In this document: in pieces, positions 26,216 through 35,245 of the stretch
How the letters are laid out: each line of letters starts with the position of its first letter
Numbering within the stretch: position 1 is the first letter of the stretch
Source: Alcanivoracaceae bacterium
Lineage (GTDB): Bacteria; Pseudomonadota; Gammaproteobacteria; Pseudomonadales; Alcanivoracaceae
Assembly (NCBI GenBank): GCA_029212745.1
Contig: JARGOL010000003.1
Coordinates: 124,001 to 188,000, forward strand
Direction of reading: 5' to 3'
DNA: 64,000 nucleotides
Program-made: the position numbers and the translations under genes
The notes under the pieces: generated by a model
Told to the model about the DNA's origin: nothing
The model's input: the letters and a program-made list of their open reading frames with translations, nothing else
Databases searched by the model: none

Positions 26216-28246
26216 ATGCGTTACTGGCTGCTGCTGTGGCTGCTGGCCGCCGCGCCACTGCAGGCCGCCCTCAGCGACGACCTCTGTCAGCTGGACACGG
26301 ACCTGTCGAGCGCGCTGGCCGAGGCGCCCCCGGAAACACTGGCGCCGGCCCTGATGGCGCTGTTTCGATGCCCGCTCGCCGCCGATGACAGTCGCGCCAT
26401 GACCCGTGTCCGCCAGCTGCTTGATGCCGGTGCCGACCCCGCATTCGCGGACCCGACAGGGAACAGCCCGCTGCATGCCGCCCTTGAGCACATTGCCGCG
26501 CCGAGCACGGGGGCGGTGCATTTTTACCGCGACGCCGCACGGCTGTTGCTGGCCCGCGGGGCCGACCCGCTGGCCATCCGTGATGACGGCATGGCGCCGC
26601 TGCAGCTGGCCGCCCGCGAAGCCAACGCACAGGTGTCCCAGCTGCTGCTGGACCTGGGCGCCGACCCGACAGCCGCCGCGCAGGACACCCGGTCCGCCCT
26701 GGAGATCGCCGCCACCAGCACCGACAACCTGGACACCTTTGCCCTGCTGCTGCGCACGGCGGAATCCGACACGCCGCTGGCAGAGGACACCCTGGCCCGG
26801 CTGGCCACGCTGGCGGCGGCACGCCATGACCACGGCAAACTGAACCTGCTGTTACAACGCCAACCGACGCTGACCATCGAGCGCACCGATGCCACCGCCA
26901 GCCTGGCCCGCGCCCTGTGGCAAGGCGCCCCGCTGGAAGTGGCGCGGCGGCTGGCCAGCGCCGGCGCCGATCCGGTGGCATTACCGACCATGGGCGGTGG
27001 TGACCTGGCCTGGCGCCTGGCCACCCTGGGCCGCGAGGCGGAGCTGGACTGGCTGCTGGAGCAGGGCTATCCACTCAACCAGTTGCCGCAAAGCGGCATC
27101 CCGCCCCTGTTCTACGCCGATACCGACGCCACCCGACTGCTGCTTGCCCGCGGCGCCGACCCGGCCCTTTCGTCTGCCACCCTTGGCCCGACAGCCGCCG
27201 CCCTGACGCCGCCGCAGGCACCCTTCGATGAGGGCGGCACGATCATCCGCCCGGACAAGCTGGCCCTGCTGCTGGAGGCTGGCTATCCACCCGACCTGAA
27301 GGATCCACAGGGACGCACCGCCCTGGAACATGCCGTGCGCGCCGATGCGCACTGGCTCAGCCGTGCGCTGCTGCGCGCCGGCGCGTCCCCCTTGCCCAGC
27401 AGCGACGGCAATGCCTCACTGCTGCCGCTGGCCGTCACCCATACCCGCGTCACCACCTTGCAACTGTTGCTGCGCCGCATTGAAGACGCCACCAGCCGCC
27501 ATCCCGGCCTGCTGCTTGATGCCCTTGCCGGCGACAGCATCGACCCGCTGGTTGTGGAGGCCCTGCTGGTGGCCGGCTTTGATACCGAGCAGCGCAATGC
27601 CCGCGGTGAAACACCCCTGCTGCTGGCCGCCCGCCAGCAACAATGGCCACTGGTTTCGATGTTGCTCCGTTACGGCGCTGACCCGCAAAGCGTCAACAGT
27701 GCCGGCTGCACCCTGCAATGCTATGAGTGGAGCATGCCCGATCCGGTATACCGGCAGCTGGCGCCCTTGCTCGGCCATGAACCGGCTCGCTGGCAGCCGC
27801 CCACGGTGGACCAGCGCCCGGCGGGTTTCTTCGCCCTGTCACTGGTGCCCCTGCTGGCCGCCTGGCTGGTGCTGAGTGGCTGGCGGCTGGCGCGGCATGA
27901 GCCCCTGGCCGGGCCCGGCAGCTGGATGCTGGCCGGCGCCGTCAGCGGCACCCTCACCGGCGGCGCCCTGTTCTACCAGTGCCAGCCCTGTGTGCTCACC
28001 GATCCCTGGGGGCAGATGACCATCACTGGCACCGTAGCCCTGCTGGTATTCGGCCTGCTGGCCTGGCGCCAGACACGACAGGCCAGCAACGCCGCAGCTC
28101 CCGCCCGCGCTGAAACAGGCGCCGGCGACTCAGCCGACGACACAGCCGACGACACCACGCCGGCGCCAGCGCCGCCCGCCGAGCCAGCGGACGAGGACTG
28201 GCCGACGTTGCCGGATGACCGGGATCCACCCCGCGGATTCTGGTAA
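26216..28246 (+). CDS. Large ankyrin-repeat membrane protein
   Basis: A 676-residue protein. The signal peptide is WLLLWLLAAAPLQA (cut near residue 20). About ten ankyrin repeats follow from residue 60 to about 500, such as LLDAGADPAFADPTGNSPLH, LLLARGADPLAIRDDGMAPL and LLRYGADPQSVNSAGC. Then come three hydrophobic segments (LSLVPLLAAWLVLSGWRLA, MLAGAVSGTLTGGALFYQ, MTITGTVALLVFGLLAW) and a low-complexity Ala/Asp/Pro tail. The repeats are probably periplasmic and the tail cytoplasmic. Function and partner unknown. It sits between ubiK and comM, which are near neighbours in Pseudomonas. Confidence 0.75.
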   Translation: MRYWLLLWLLAAAPLQAALSDDLCQLDTDLSSALAEAPPETLAPALMALFRCPLAADDSRAMTRVRQLLDAGADPAFADPTGNSPLHAALEHIAAPSTGAVHFYRDAARLLLARGADPLAIRDDGMAPLQLAAREANAQVSQLLLDLGADPTAAAQDTRSALEIAATSTDNLDTFALLLRTAESDTPLAEDTLARLATLAAARHDHGKLNLLLQRQPTLTIERTDATASLARALWQGAPLEVARRLASAGADPVALPTMGGGDLAWRLATLGREAELDWLLEQGYPLNQLPQSGIPPLFYADTDATRLLLARGADPALSSATLGPTAAALTPPQAPFDEGGTIIRPDKLALLLEAGYPPDLKDPQGRTALEHAVRADAHWLSRALLRAGASPLPSSDGNASLLPLAVTHTRVTTLQLLLRRIEDATSRHPGLLLDALAGDSIDPLVVEALLVAGFDTEQRNARGETPLLLAARQQQWPLVSMLLRYGADPQSVNSAGCTLQCYEWSMPDPVYRQLAPLLGHEPARWQPPTVDQRPAGFFALSLVPLLAAWLVLSGWRLARHEPLAGPGSWMLAGAVSGTLTGGALFYQCQPCVLTDPWGQMTITGTVALLVFGLLAWRQTRQASNAAAPARAETGAGDSADDTADDTTPAPAPPAEPADEDWPTLPDDRDPPRGFW

Positions 28247-28248
28247 GC

Positions 28249-28274
28249 AAAAAAAAGCCCGGTCGTTGCCGGGC
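28249..28274 (-). terminator. Rho-independent terminator for the 28298 gene
   Basis: GCCCGG/CCGGGC stem with 6-nt loop at 28257-28274, followed on the minus strand by a T run (A tract 28249-28256). It lies just after the stop of the ankyrin gene but reads as a terminator for the minus-strand gene. Confidence 0.75.
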
Positions 28275-28297
28275 AGGATCGAGGGTTGTTGCGTTGC

Positions 28298-28774
28298 TCA
28301 GCGCTGTGTGACGGCCATGTGGACATCGGTACCGACCCAGGGGCGCAGGCGCTGCACCTGCCAGATCGGCCCACAGAAACGTTGCACCCGCTCGGCCGCC
28401 TGCCCGGCGGGAGACCCTTCCCCGGCGGAGGCGGAGACAAAGTCGAGAGGATCGGGAGAACAGGACACGGCATTGAGCACGTCCCGCGCGACCCAGGCCA
28501 TGTCGGCCCTGGGACCGCGGAAATGGCCGCTCAGGGCGCGCTCATGGGCAAGGCCCCAGTCGGCAGACAATTTCTCCGCCTGGACACTGAAGGCGTCCAC
28601 ACCCTGCAGCACGCCGTGGCGGAACGCCTGGCACAGGTCACCGTCAGGTGCCGACTGGCACGCCGCGGCAATCTTCTCCTGCATGGCATTGAAACGATCA
28701 AGGGCGGCATCGTCAGCCCGGGCGAGGCTGGCCGCAACGGCGGCAACAGCAATCAGTATCAGTCTTGGCAACAT
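28298..28774 (-). CDS. Small secreted protein of unknown function
   Basis: A 158-residue protein starting MLPRLILIAVAAVAASLARA, a signal peptide. The mature part is helical with four cysteines in two pairs of different spacing (ACQSAPDGDLCQAF, then VSCSPDPLD and RFCGPIW), which could form disulfides. AGGACG 8 nt upstream supports the ATG at 28774, not the longer frame. I do not recognise the family. It is convergent with the ankyrin gene and divergent from comM. Confidence 0.6.
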   Translation of the reverse strand: MLPRLILIAVAAVAASLARADDAALDRFNAMQEKIAAACQSAPDGDLCQAFRHGVLQGVDAFSVQAEKLSADWGLAHERALSGHFRGPRADMAWVARDVLNAVSCSPDPLDFVSASAGEGSPAGQAAERVQRFCGPIWQVQRLRPWVGTDVHMAVTQR

Positions 28775-29047
28775 GGTTGAACGTCCTGTAAGCGACAACA
28801 GCATTGTCGTCTTTCCCGACCGCATCCGTCGTCTATCAGCGCACACAATCACCGGGCTCCTGATCACAGTCTTGTCAGTCAGGCCTGCGCCGACAATGGC
28901 AAATGTCTCAACCCGCTGTAATCGTGATCTCCGTCACAGTTTCCTGTGAGCCGCCCGCCCCGGACAGGGCGCTGGCCGACAGCATGTCGGGCAGCCGGCT
29001 GACAGACGCCGGCGCGCACCCCGCCACCATGGTGACGGAGGTACAGG

Positions 29048-30568
29048 ATGGCACTTTCACAACTGACCAGTTACGCCCTCGTCGGCATGGAGGCAGCGGC
29101 GGTGACGGTGGAGACCCACCTGGGGCCGGGACTGCCTGCTTTCCAGGTGGTCGGCCTGCCAGAGGCCACAGTGCGCGAAGCCCGTGACCGGGTGCGTTCG
29201 GCAATCTGCAACAGCGGCTTCAGCTTTCCCCAGCAACGCATCACGGTAAACCTGGCGCCCGCCGACCTGCCCAAGCATGGCGGCCGCTTCGACCTGGCCA
29301 TGGCACTGGGCATACTGGTGGCCAGCCGGCAGGTGCCCGCCCCGCAACGGGCCAGTGCCTTTCTCGGCGAGCTGGCCCTTGGTGGCTCGGTGCGCGGCGT
29401 GCAGGGCGTCATCGCCGCCGCCCTGCGCGCCCGGCAGGACCAGCGCCAGCTGGTGCTGGCCAGCGACAATGCCGCCGAGGCAGCACTGTGCAACGATGGC
29501 GAGCACCGCCAATGCGCCACGCTGGCCCAGGCCTGCGCCTGGCTGGCCGGACACAAGACACTGGACGGCATTGCCGGTGCATGCACCGATACGCCGGCTG
29601 ATGAGAGTGGCCCGTGCCTGTCCCAGGTACGCGGCCAACCGCTGGCCCGGCGGGCCCTGGAAGTGGCCGCCGCAGGCGGACATTCCATGCTGTTATGCGG
29701 CCCGCCGGGCAGCGGCAAAAGCATGCTGGCCACCCGCCTGCCCGGCCTGCTGCCACGCCTGAACCGCCAGCAGGCACTGGAAGTGGCGGCCATCCACTCG
29801 CTCAAGGCACCGCGCGACACCGGTCAATTCTGGACACCGCCGCTGCGCCAGCCACACCACACCGCCTCACCCGTTGCCATGGCCGGTGGCGGCAGCCAGG
29901 TGCTGCCCGGTGAGATTTCCCTGGCGCACAACGGCGTGCTGTTCCTCGACGAGCTGCCCGAGTTTGACCGCCGCGTGCTGGAGGTTTTACGCGAACCCCT
30001 GGAAACCGGCCGTGTGCACCTGTCGCGTGCCGCACGCCAGGCGCGTTACCCGGCGCAATTCCAGCTGGTGTGCGCCATGAACCCCTGCCCCTGTGGCTAC
30101 TTCGGTGATCCGGCACGCGGCTGCGGCTACCAGTGCGAGAAAGCCCGGCGTTACCAGGGCCGGTTGTCCGGGCCGCTGCTGGATCGCCTCGACATGCGGC
30201 TGGATGTGGCACCGCTGGATGCCCGGGCGTTACTGGGTGCCGGTGCCGGTGAAGACAGCGCCACTGTGCGCGAGCGGGTGGCGAAGGCCCGCCAACAGCA
30301 GGCCAAACGCCAGGGGGTCATCAATGCGCGTCTGCCACGGGCGGCATTCAACACGACCATCAGCCAGCACCAGGCCTGGCTGGTCACGGCCATGGACAGA
30401 CTGGGCCTGTCCGCACGGGCACTGGTGCGGCTGCTGCGGGTATCACGCACGCTGGCGGATCTGGCTGGCAGCCCCGGGATCAGCCAGGACCATCTGGAAG
30501 AAGCCTTGCTGTTCCGGCAGGACGGGGTGGCCGGTGACGGTCAGTCGAGCCCTTCGGCCCGCAGGTAA
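29048..30568 (+). CDS. comM: ComM/YifB family Mg-chelatase-like AAA+ helicase
   Basis: A 506-residue AAA+ protein; ComM extends recombination joints during natural transformation. Domains: an N-terminal Lon-S16-like part (residues 1-180, ALVGMEAAAVTVETHLGPGL, PEATVREARDRVRSA), AAA+ core with Walker A CGPPGSGKS (about 217-225) and Walker B VLFLDELPEFDR, and a C-terminal helicase-associated domain. A cysteine-rich turn (NPCPCGYFGDPARGCGYQC) is typical of the family. GGAGG lies 7 nt upstream. It converges with the DUF6285 gene. Confidence 0.92.
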   Translation: MALSQLTSYALVGMEAAAVTVETHLGPGLPAFQVVGLPEATVREARDRVRSAICNSGFSFPQQRITVNLAPADLPKHGGRFDLAMALGILVASRQVPAPQRASAFLGELALGGSVRGVQGVIAAALRARQDQRQLVLASDNAAEAALCNDGEHRQCATLAQACAWLAGHKTLDGIAGACTDTPADESGPCLSQVRGQPLARRALEVAAAGGHSMLLCGPPGSGKSMLATRLPGLLPRLNRQQALEVAAIHSLKAPRDTGQFWTPPLRQPHHTASPVAMAGGGSQVLPGEISLAHNGVLFLDELPEFDRRVLEVLREPLETGRVHLSRAARQARYPAQFQLVCAMNPCPCGYFGDPARGCGYQCEKARRYQGRLSGPLLDRLDMRLDVAPLDARALLGAGAGEDSATVRERVAKARQQQAKRQGVINARLPRAAFNTTISQHQAWLVTAMDRLGLSARALVRLLRVSRTLADLAGSPGISQDHLEEALLFRQDGVAGDGQSSPSARR

Positions 30569-30903
30569 CGCGGCGCACTTTCCTCCACCTGGCGCAGGGT
30601 GACCTGCCAGAGCAGGGATCGCAGGGTGGCGTCTTCATCCGCGTCCCCGACACGCACCCGGCGCGCCAGCTCCCGGTGCAGGTCGGGCAATTCACCATCC
30701 ACACCCAGCAGGGCCGACAGCTGGATGGCCTCCGCTTCATCGGGCAGGCCGCCCGCCAGCAGCTGGCGCCGGGCAATGGACAGGGCATTCAATGACATGC
30801 GCAGGGCGTACTGATGCTCGGGTGGTGCCGAGGGCAGCACCGATTCTTTCAGCGTACGGCTGACTTCTGCCAGCAGGTCCGCACCGTCAGGCTTGATGCG
30901 CAT
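30541..30903 (-). CDS. DUF6285 small protein (LvaB-like)
   Basis: A 120-residue helical protein starting MRIKPDGADLLAEVSRTL and carrying the DUF6285 pattern EHQYALRMSLNALSIARRQL. Small proteins of this kind are encoded next to APH-type kinases. LvaB of the Pseudomonas levulinate pathway, needed for LvaA kinase activity, is my best comparison, from memory. Its start overlaps the end of the kinase gene (30887), so the two are coupled. The end overlaps the 3' end of comM by 28 bp. Confidence 0.75.
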   Translation of the reverse strand: MRIKPDGADLLAEVSRTLKESVLPSAPPEHQYALRMSLNALSIARRQLLAGGLPDEAEAIQLSALLGVDGELPDLHRELARRVRVGDADEDATLRSLLWQVTLRQVEESAPRYLRAEGLD

Positions 30904-31894
30904 GGTCCACTCCCGTCATGCGAAGAATATGCAGGGACAGCTCCGGCACGATGTGTGCGGTGAGGGCCAGTTCCAGGGACGGCTCTTCCCCGGCAATGTG
31001 GCGTTCGCCCTGCTTGATGGCGATCATCGCCCAGCGCACGTGGGCGAAAACTTCCCAGTAATGGATGTCTTCCGCGGCCAGGGTTCGGCCCGCTTCCTCC
31101 CGGTAACCTTCAAACAGTGCCTCCCGCGAACCCAGGCCGCCGGCGGCCTTGCTCTCATCAAGCTGGCCAAAACGCCAGCAGCGGGCACAGAACCAGCCCA
31201 GGTCCTCGAGGGCATACGACCAGCTGGTGAACTCCCAATCCAGCACAGCGGTGAGGCCTTGCTCATCGGCCATGAAGTTACCGGTGCGAAAATCACGATG
31301 CACCAGGCACAGGTCTTCTTCCGCCGGGAGATGCTGCTCCAGCCAGCGCAACCCCCATTCCAGTGCAGGAAAGGCCGTGTGGTACTGATCAAGGAACTGT
31401 CGCGATTCGCGGATGAACGCTCGGGCCGGGTGGCCGTCAGGCAGGGGCAGGAAATCCAGGTCATCGCGCGGCGGGCGAATGGAGTGGATACGTGCCATCT
31501 CCCGGCCCACCTGGCGCACCAGCTCCTCGCGGTCCGGCGCAATGCTCATGTCGCGCACCAGTTTGTGACCGGCGGCGGTGCCTGCAGCACGGCGCATGAT
31601 GAAAAAGTCACGCCCGAGCACCGACGCATCACCAAGCCACAATGGGCCGGGCACGGTCACACCGGCCGCAAAGGCCGCCTTCAGCAGGGCAAATTCCTGC
31701 GGCCGCGACAGGCTGTCAGAAACACCAGACGGTGCATCACAGCGCACCACGGCAGCGATGGTCTCGTCGGGCAGGACAATGTCCACCGCCCAATTCTCCT
31801 GAATGGCGCCGCCCGACAGCAGCGTCAGGTTCTGCAGGTGGACCGGCTGTCCGGTGACGCGGGAAAGCCAGCTGGCGATTGCATCTTCAAGCAT
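30887..31894 (-). CDS. APH-family phosphotransferase (LvaA-like)
   Basis: A 335-residue kinase-fold phosphotransferase. LLSGGAIQENWAVDIVLPD is the nucleotide loop, VVRCDAP the lysine-equivalent strand, LVHRDFRTGNFMAD the catalytic motif, and AVLDWEFTSWSYALEDLGWF the metal-binding Asp region. It resembles LvaA, which with LvaB phosphorylates 4-hydroxyacyl-CoA. It is followed at once by the DUF6285 gene. It is a paralogue in function class, but not closely similar, of the kinase at 20561. Confidence 0.82.
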   Translation of the reverse strand: MLEDAIASWLSRVTGQPVHLQNLTLLSGGAIQENWAVDIVLPDETIAAVVRCDAPSGVSDSLSRPQEFALLKAAFAAGVTVPGPLWLGDASVLGRDFFIMRRAAGTAAGHKLVRDMSIAPDREELVRQVGREMARIHSIRPPRDDLDFLPLPDGHPARAFIRESRQFLDQYHTAFPALEWGLRWLEQHLPAEEDLCLVHRDFRTGNFMADEQGLTAVLDWEFTSWSYALEDLGWFCARCWRFGQLDESKAAGGLGSREALFEGYREEAGRTLAAEDIHYWEVFAHVRWAMIAIKQGERHIAGEEPSLELALTAHIVPELSLHILRMTGVDHAHQA

Positions 31895-31988
31895 ACATCC
31901 CCCTTTCTGGCCGGCGATTATTCGCTGTTCCGTCCCGGCCAGTAAAGGACAGGACCCACCAGCCGCCCATCACATATGGTCACCTGAC

Positions 31989-32015
31989 AAAAAAGCCCGC
32001 GTGGACGCGGGCTTT
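31989..32015 (-). terminator. Rho-independent terminator after the tandem GNAT-like gene
   Basis: AAAGCCCGCG/CGCGGGCTTT stem with TGGA loop and an A run upstream on the plus strand (T run on the minus). It separates the 32036 gene from the kinase-DUF6285 pair. Partly bidirectional. Confidence 0.88.
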
Positions 32016-32035
32016 CGGGCGGACAACACAGGACG

Positions 32036-33067
32036 TCACGCCACATCGAACAGCGTGGCACCGGGAAAGTAGATCACCCGGCATTGCTGGTTTCGCTCGT
32101 TCATGCCAATGAATACAAAACGGGTGGACGCCCAGATGGCCTCGTTTCGGTACCGGGCCACATACTCGTTTTCCACTTCCGTGAATATGCCCACAGAATC
32201 GGTCACCTCGCCCCGGCCATGACGGGCCAGCAAGTCATCACGCAGCTCCTTCACCATGGTCGCGGCCAGGTCATGCTCGCGGCTTGCGGCGGCGACGAAA
32301 ACCCGGAAGTAATGTACAGGCTGGTTAATCAGTGGCGCACGCTTGACCAGTGCCGTGAGCAAACCACAGATGGCGCCGTCCGGATCCCGCACCAGCAGGT
32401 AAACCTGCCCGACCCGACTCTGGGCCACCTGTGCCGGGATGGCGCCCTCTTTTTCCCAGAACGAGAGAATCTCACTCCTGAGAGGCTCTTCCACATTTGC
32501 GCGGGGATACTCCATGACAAAGCCGTCGGGCAAAACCCGATCACGGGCAATGACGTCGCCACTGTGCTCGCTGGTGATACGGACATTATCAAACCAGGCC
32601 ACGCGCGCATTGCCCGCAGACGGGTTGTGCGCACACAGATAGAACGGCACATCCTGCGCCATGAAAACCGTTGCCATGGGTCCCTGGGGAATCATGTGCG
32701 CGGGCACCTGAATGTATATGCCCAAAGGACCGTTCCCGCTTTCCTGGCGCCGCGCATTGGCCTTGTGAAAGAAACCACTCATGAGCGCTTCATAGACCCC
32801 TGCCTGTTGCCAGTCACTGTCAACCAGGTTCCGGTACAGATACATGAGGTTGTTGTTGAGCTGCGGCACCCGCACTTCCATGGCCGAAGCAACCGCACGC
32901 ACCTGGCCGTTGCGGTCGCGACCCACCGCCACCAGTGCCGCCAGCCGCTCACGTGCAGCCTCCTCGGTAAACTGGGCACCCTGGTCGGCCCAGAAGGCTC
33001 GCACTTCGCCGGCCAGCGCTTCATCCACTTGATCCAGTAGCTGTATATCCAGCGCCGAGCTTTCCAT
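32036..33067 (-). CDS. Protein of two GNAT-like domains, unknown function
   Basis: A 343-residue cytoplasmic protein that appears to be a tandem duplication. The halves align: EVRAFWADQGAQ with EILSFWEKEGAI, AVGRDRNGQVRAVASAMEVR with VRDPDGAICGLLTALVKR, and QLNNNLMYLYRNLV with LINQPVHYFRVFV. The layout (short helix, strands, then VYEALMSGF or MVKELRDDL helix) is that of a GNAT acetyltransferase, but I see no clear acetyl-CoA loop. The ATG at 33067 has AAGGAA 6 nt upstream. It lies between two lva-like gene groups and has its own terminator. Confidence 0.6.
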   Translation of the reverse strand: MESSALDIQLLDQVDEALAGEVRAFWADQGAQFTEEAARERLAALVAVGRDRNGQVRAVASAMEVRVPQLNNNLMYLYRNLVDSDWQQAGVYEALMSGFFHKANARRQESGNGPLGIYIQVPAHMIPQGPMATVFMAQDVPFYLCAHNPSAGNARVAWFDNVRITSEHSGDVIARDRVLPDGFVMEYPRANVEEPLRSEILSFWEKEGAIPAQVAQSRVGQVYLLVRDPDGAICGLLTALVKRAPLINQPVHYFRVFVAAASREHDLAATMVKELRDDLLARHGRGEVTDSVGIFTEVENEYVARYRNEAIWASTRFVFIGMNERNQQCRVIYFPGATLFDVA

Positions 33068-33107
33068 CAATGGTTCCTTGCGTCAGAAAATGGGATCAGC
33101 CGCCAGC

Positions 33108-34307
33108 TTACACACCCCAGCGGAAAAAGTCGGTCTTCTCCTTAAGATACGCCCGGGACAGCACCATCTTGTGGATCTCGCTGGCACCGTCCACCAGGCG
33201 TGCCTGGCGGGCGTACCGGTAGATCCACTCAAGCAGGGTGTCTTTCGAATAACCACGGGCACCGCACAGCTGGATGGCGGTGTCAGCCGCCTTGTGCAGG
33301 GTATCGGCCACATGAATCTTGGCGGTGGAAATCTCGGTGCGGGCGAAGTCCCCCTGGTCCAGTTTCCAGGCCGCATTCATGGTCAGCAGGCGACCCACAT
33401 GGATATCCTTGGCCACATCGCCAAGCATCCATTGCACGCCCTCGTGTTCGGCCAGCGTGGTACCAAAGCTCATGCGGTTCTCCACATACGCCCCGGCCTC
33501 TTCCATGCAGCGCTTCGCCAGCCCCAGCCAGCGCATGCAGTGCGTCAGGCGTGCTGTGCCCAGGCGGATCTGTGTGACCTTGAGGCCGTCTCCCACTTCC
33601 AGCAGGCGGTTTTCATCCGGGATCACCAGGCCATCGAACTTCAGTTCGCAATGACCGCCGTGCTCTTCAGGACCCATGATGGGAATGCGACGGACGATCT
33701 CCCAGCCGGGCTGGTCGGCATCAAACAGGAACGCCGTCAGCCCCTTGCGCGGATCATCCGACGTCTTCGCCACGAGGATGAAGGTCTGTGCGCCCTCGGC
33801 ACCGGTAATAAACCACTTGCGGCCATTGATCACCCAGTTGTCGCCTTCGCGTGTGGCCGAGGTATAGGTCAGTGACGGGTCCGACCCGCAGCCGCCGTCC
33901 GGCTCGGTCATGGCGAAGGCCGAGCGCACCTTGCCGTCAATGATCGGCTGCAGCCAGCGGTCTTTTTGCGCATCCGACAGGATCTTGTTGAGCACAATCA
34001 TGTTGCCATCGTCTGGCGGCGCACAATTGAACGCCAGTGGCCCGAACGGTGAGCGTGCTGCCTCTTCATACAAGGCCGCCATGCCCACCACACCGGTTTC
34101 CTGGCCGCCGCGGGCCTTTGGCATCTGGAATCCCCACAGCCCCTGGGCGCGCGCCTTTTCCTGCATGCCGGCAACCACAGACTCCTTCAGGTTCTCGTGG
34201 TCATCGTAGTTGGCCGGGTCTTTCTCCAGCGGCATCACATGCTGCTCGACGAACGCAGCCACCTTCAGGCGCAGCTCTTCAATACGGGGATCAAGGGTGA
34301 AATCCAT
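33108..34307 (-). CDS. Acyl-CoA dehydrogenase (LvaC-like)
   Basis: A 399-residue acyl-CoA dehydrogenase: FAMTEPDGGCGSDPSLTYTS, VINGRKWFITGAEG, RMSFGTTLAEHEGVQWML and CGARGYSKDTLLEWIYR match the family order. It is a second dehydrogenase of the same broad group as the gene at 18517. GAGGAAAG lies upstream of the ATG at 34307. It follows the SDR gene by 75 bp on the minus strand and precedes the GNAT-like gene. Substrate unknown; the company suggests a hydroxyacyl-CoA route. Confidence 0.9.
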   Translation of the reverse strand: MDFTLDPRIEELRLKVAAFVEQHVMPLEKDPANYDDHENLKESVVAGMQEKARAQGLWGFQMPKARGGQETGVVGMAALYEEAARSPFGPLAFNCAPPDDGNMIVLNKILSDAQKDRWLQPIIDGKVRSAFAMTEPDGGCGSDPSLTYTSATREGDNWVINGRKWFITGAEGAQTFILVAKTSDDPRKGLTAFLFDADQPGWEIVRRIPIMGPEEHGGHCELKFDGLVIPDENRLLEVGDGLKVTQIRLGTARLTHCMRWLGLAKRCMEEAGAYVENRMSFGTTLAEHEGVQWMLGDVAKDIHVGRLLTMNAAWKLDQGDFARTEISTAKIHVADTLHKAADTAIQLCGARGYSKDTLLEWIYRYARQARLVDGASEIHKMVLSRAYLKEKTDFFRWGV

Positions 34308-34382
34308 CAGGCTTTCCTCGGTTATCAGGCACGGCCCCAGCGGCAACAGGCTGCCAGGGGCAATCAGGTGACGCCAGGCGTG

Positions 34383-35138
34383 TTACAGCGACGAGCAGAG
34401 GTGCGCCCCATCCACCGGCACGATGGCACCACTCATGTAGCTGGATGCATCCGAGGCCAGCAACAGCAGCGGGCCGCTCATCTCCGGCATGTCACCCACC
34501 CGCCGGAACGGGATACGCTTGATCTGCTTCTGGCCCGGCTCACTGGCAAGCCAGTCGCGGTTGATCTCGGTTTCGAAAAAGCCGGGGCAGATGGCATTGC
34601 AACGAATGCCGAGACGGGCGTAATCCAGGGCAATGGACTTGGTCAGCTGCACAACGGCAGCCTTGGATGCGACGTAGGCGGGCAGCTGGTTGCCAACCCG
34701 CAGGCCGAGTATGGAGGCGATATTGATGATGTTGCCGGGGCGCCCTTCCTTGCTCCACTGGCGAATGGCCTGCTGTGCCACCGCCCAGACGCCCTTGAGG
34801 TTGGTATCGAGCACGGCATCCCAGTCGCTCTCCGGCAGGGTGTCGGTGGTGCCCACACGATTGATACCGGCGTTGTTGATCACCACATCCACGGACGGCA
34901 TGGCGGCGAATGCTTCCTCGATGCTCGCCATGGACGACACGTCCATGGGCACCACGGTGGCATGGCGGCCCAGGCTCCGCACCGCCTCAGCGGTCTCTTC
35001 CAGCCGGTCCACGCGGCGCGCCGCCAGTACCAGGTCGGCCCCCGCTGCGGCCAGCACGCGGGCGAAGTGGGCGCCGAAGCCGCTGGAAGCGCCGGTTACC
35101 AGCACACATTTGCCGGCCATGGAAAACAGCTCGCTCAT
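34383..35138 (-). CDS. Short-chain dehydrogenase/reductase (LvaD-like)
   Basis: A 251-residue classical SDR. TGASSGFGAHFARVL, VINNAGI, Ser in NIASILGLRVG and YVASKAA carry the active site, and PGFFETEINRDWL is the substrate flap. AARRVDRL after beta 2 suggests NADP(H). The ATG at 35138 has GAGAGGA 8 nt upstream. It heads the minus-strand lva-like group. Confidence 0.88.
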   Translation of the reverse strand: MSELFSMAGKCVLVTGASSGFGAHFARVLAAAGADLVLAARRVDRLEETAEAVRSLGRHATVVPMDVSSMASIEEAFAAMPSVDVVINNAGINRVGTTDTLPESDWDAVLDTNLKGVWAVAQQAIRQWSKEGRPGNIINIASILGLRVGNQLPAYVASKAAVVQLTKSIALDYARLGIRCNAICPGFFETEINRDWLASEPGQKQIKRIPFRRVGDMPEMSGPLLLLASDASSYMSGAIVPVDGAHLCSSL

Positions 35139-35245
35139 CGGGCAGATCCTCTCGGTGTCATTGCAGATCACCGGAGACTAGTCAGTCGGGCAGGCGCACT
35201 CAAGGACGAAAACGCTCAGCGGCACGATGGCTTCGGCCATTGCCG

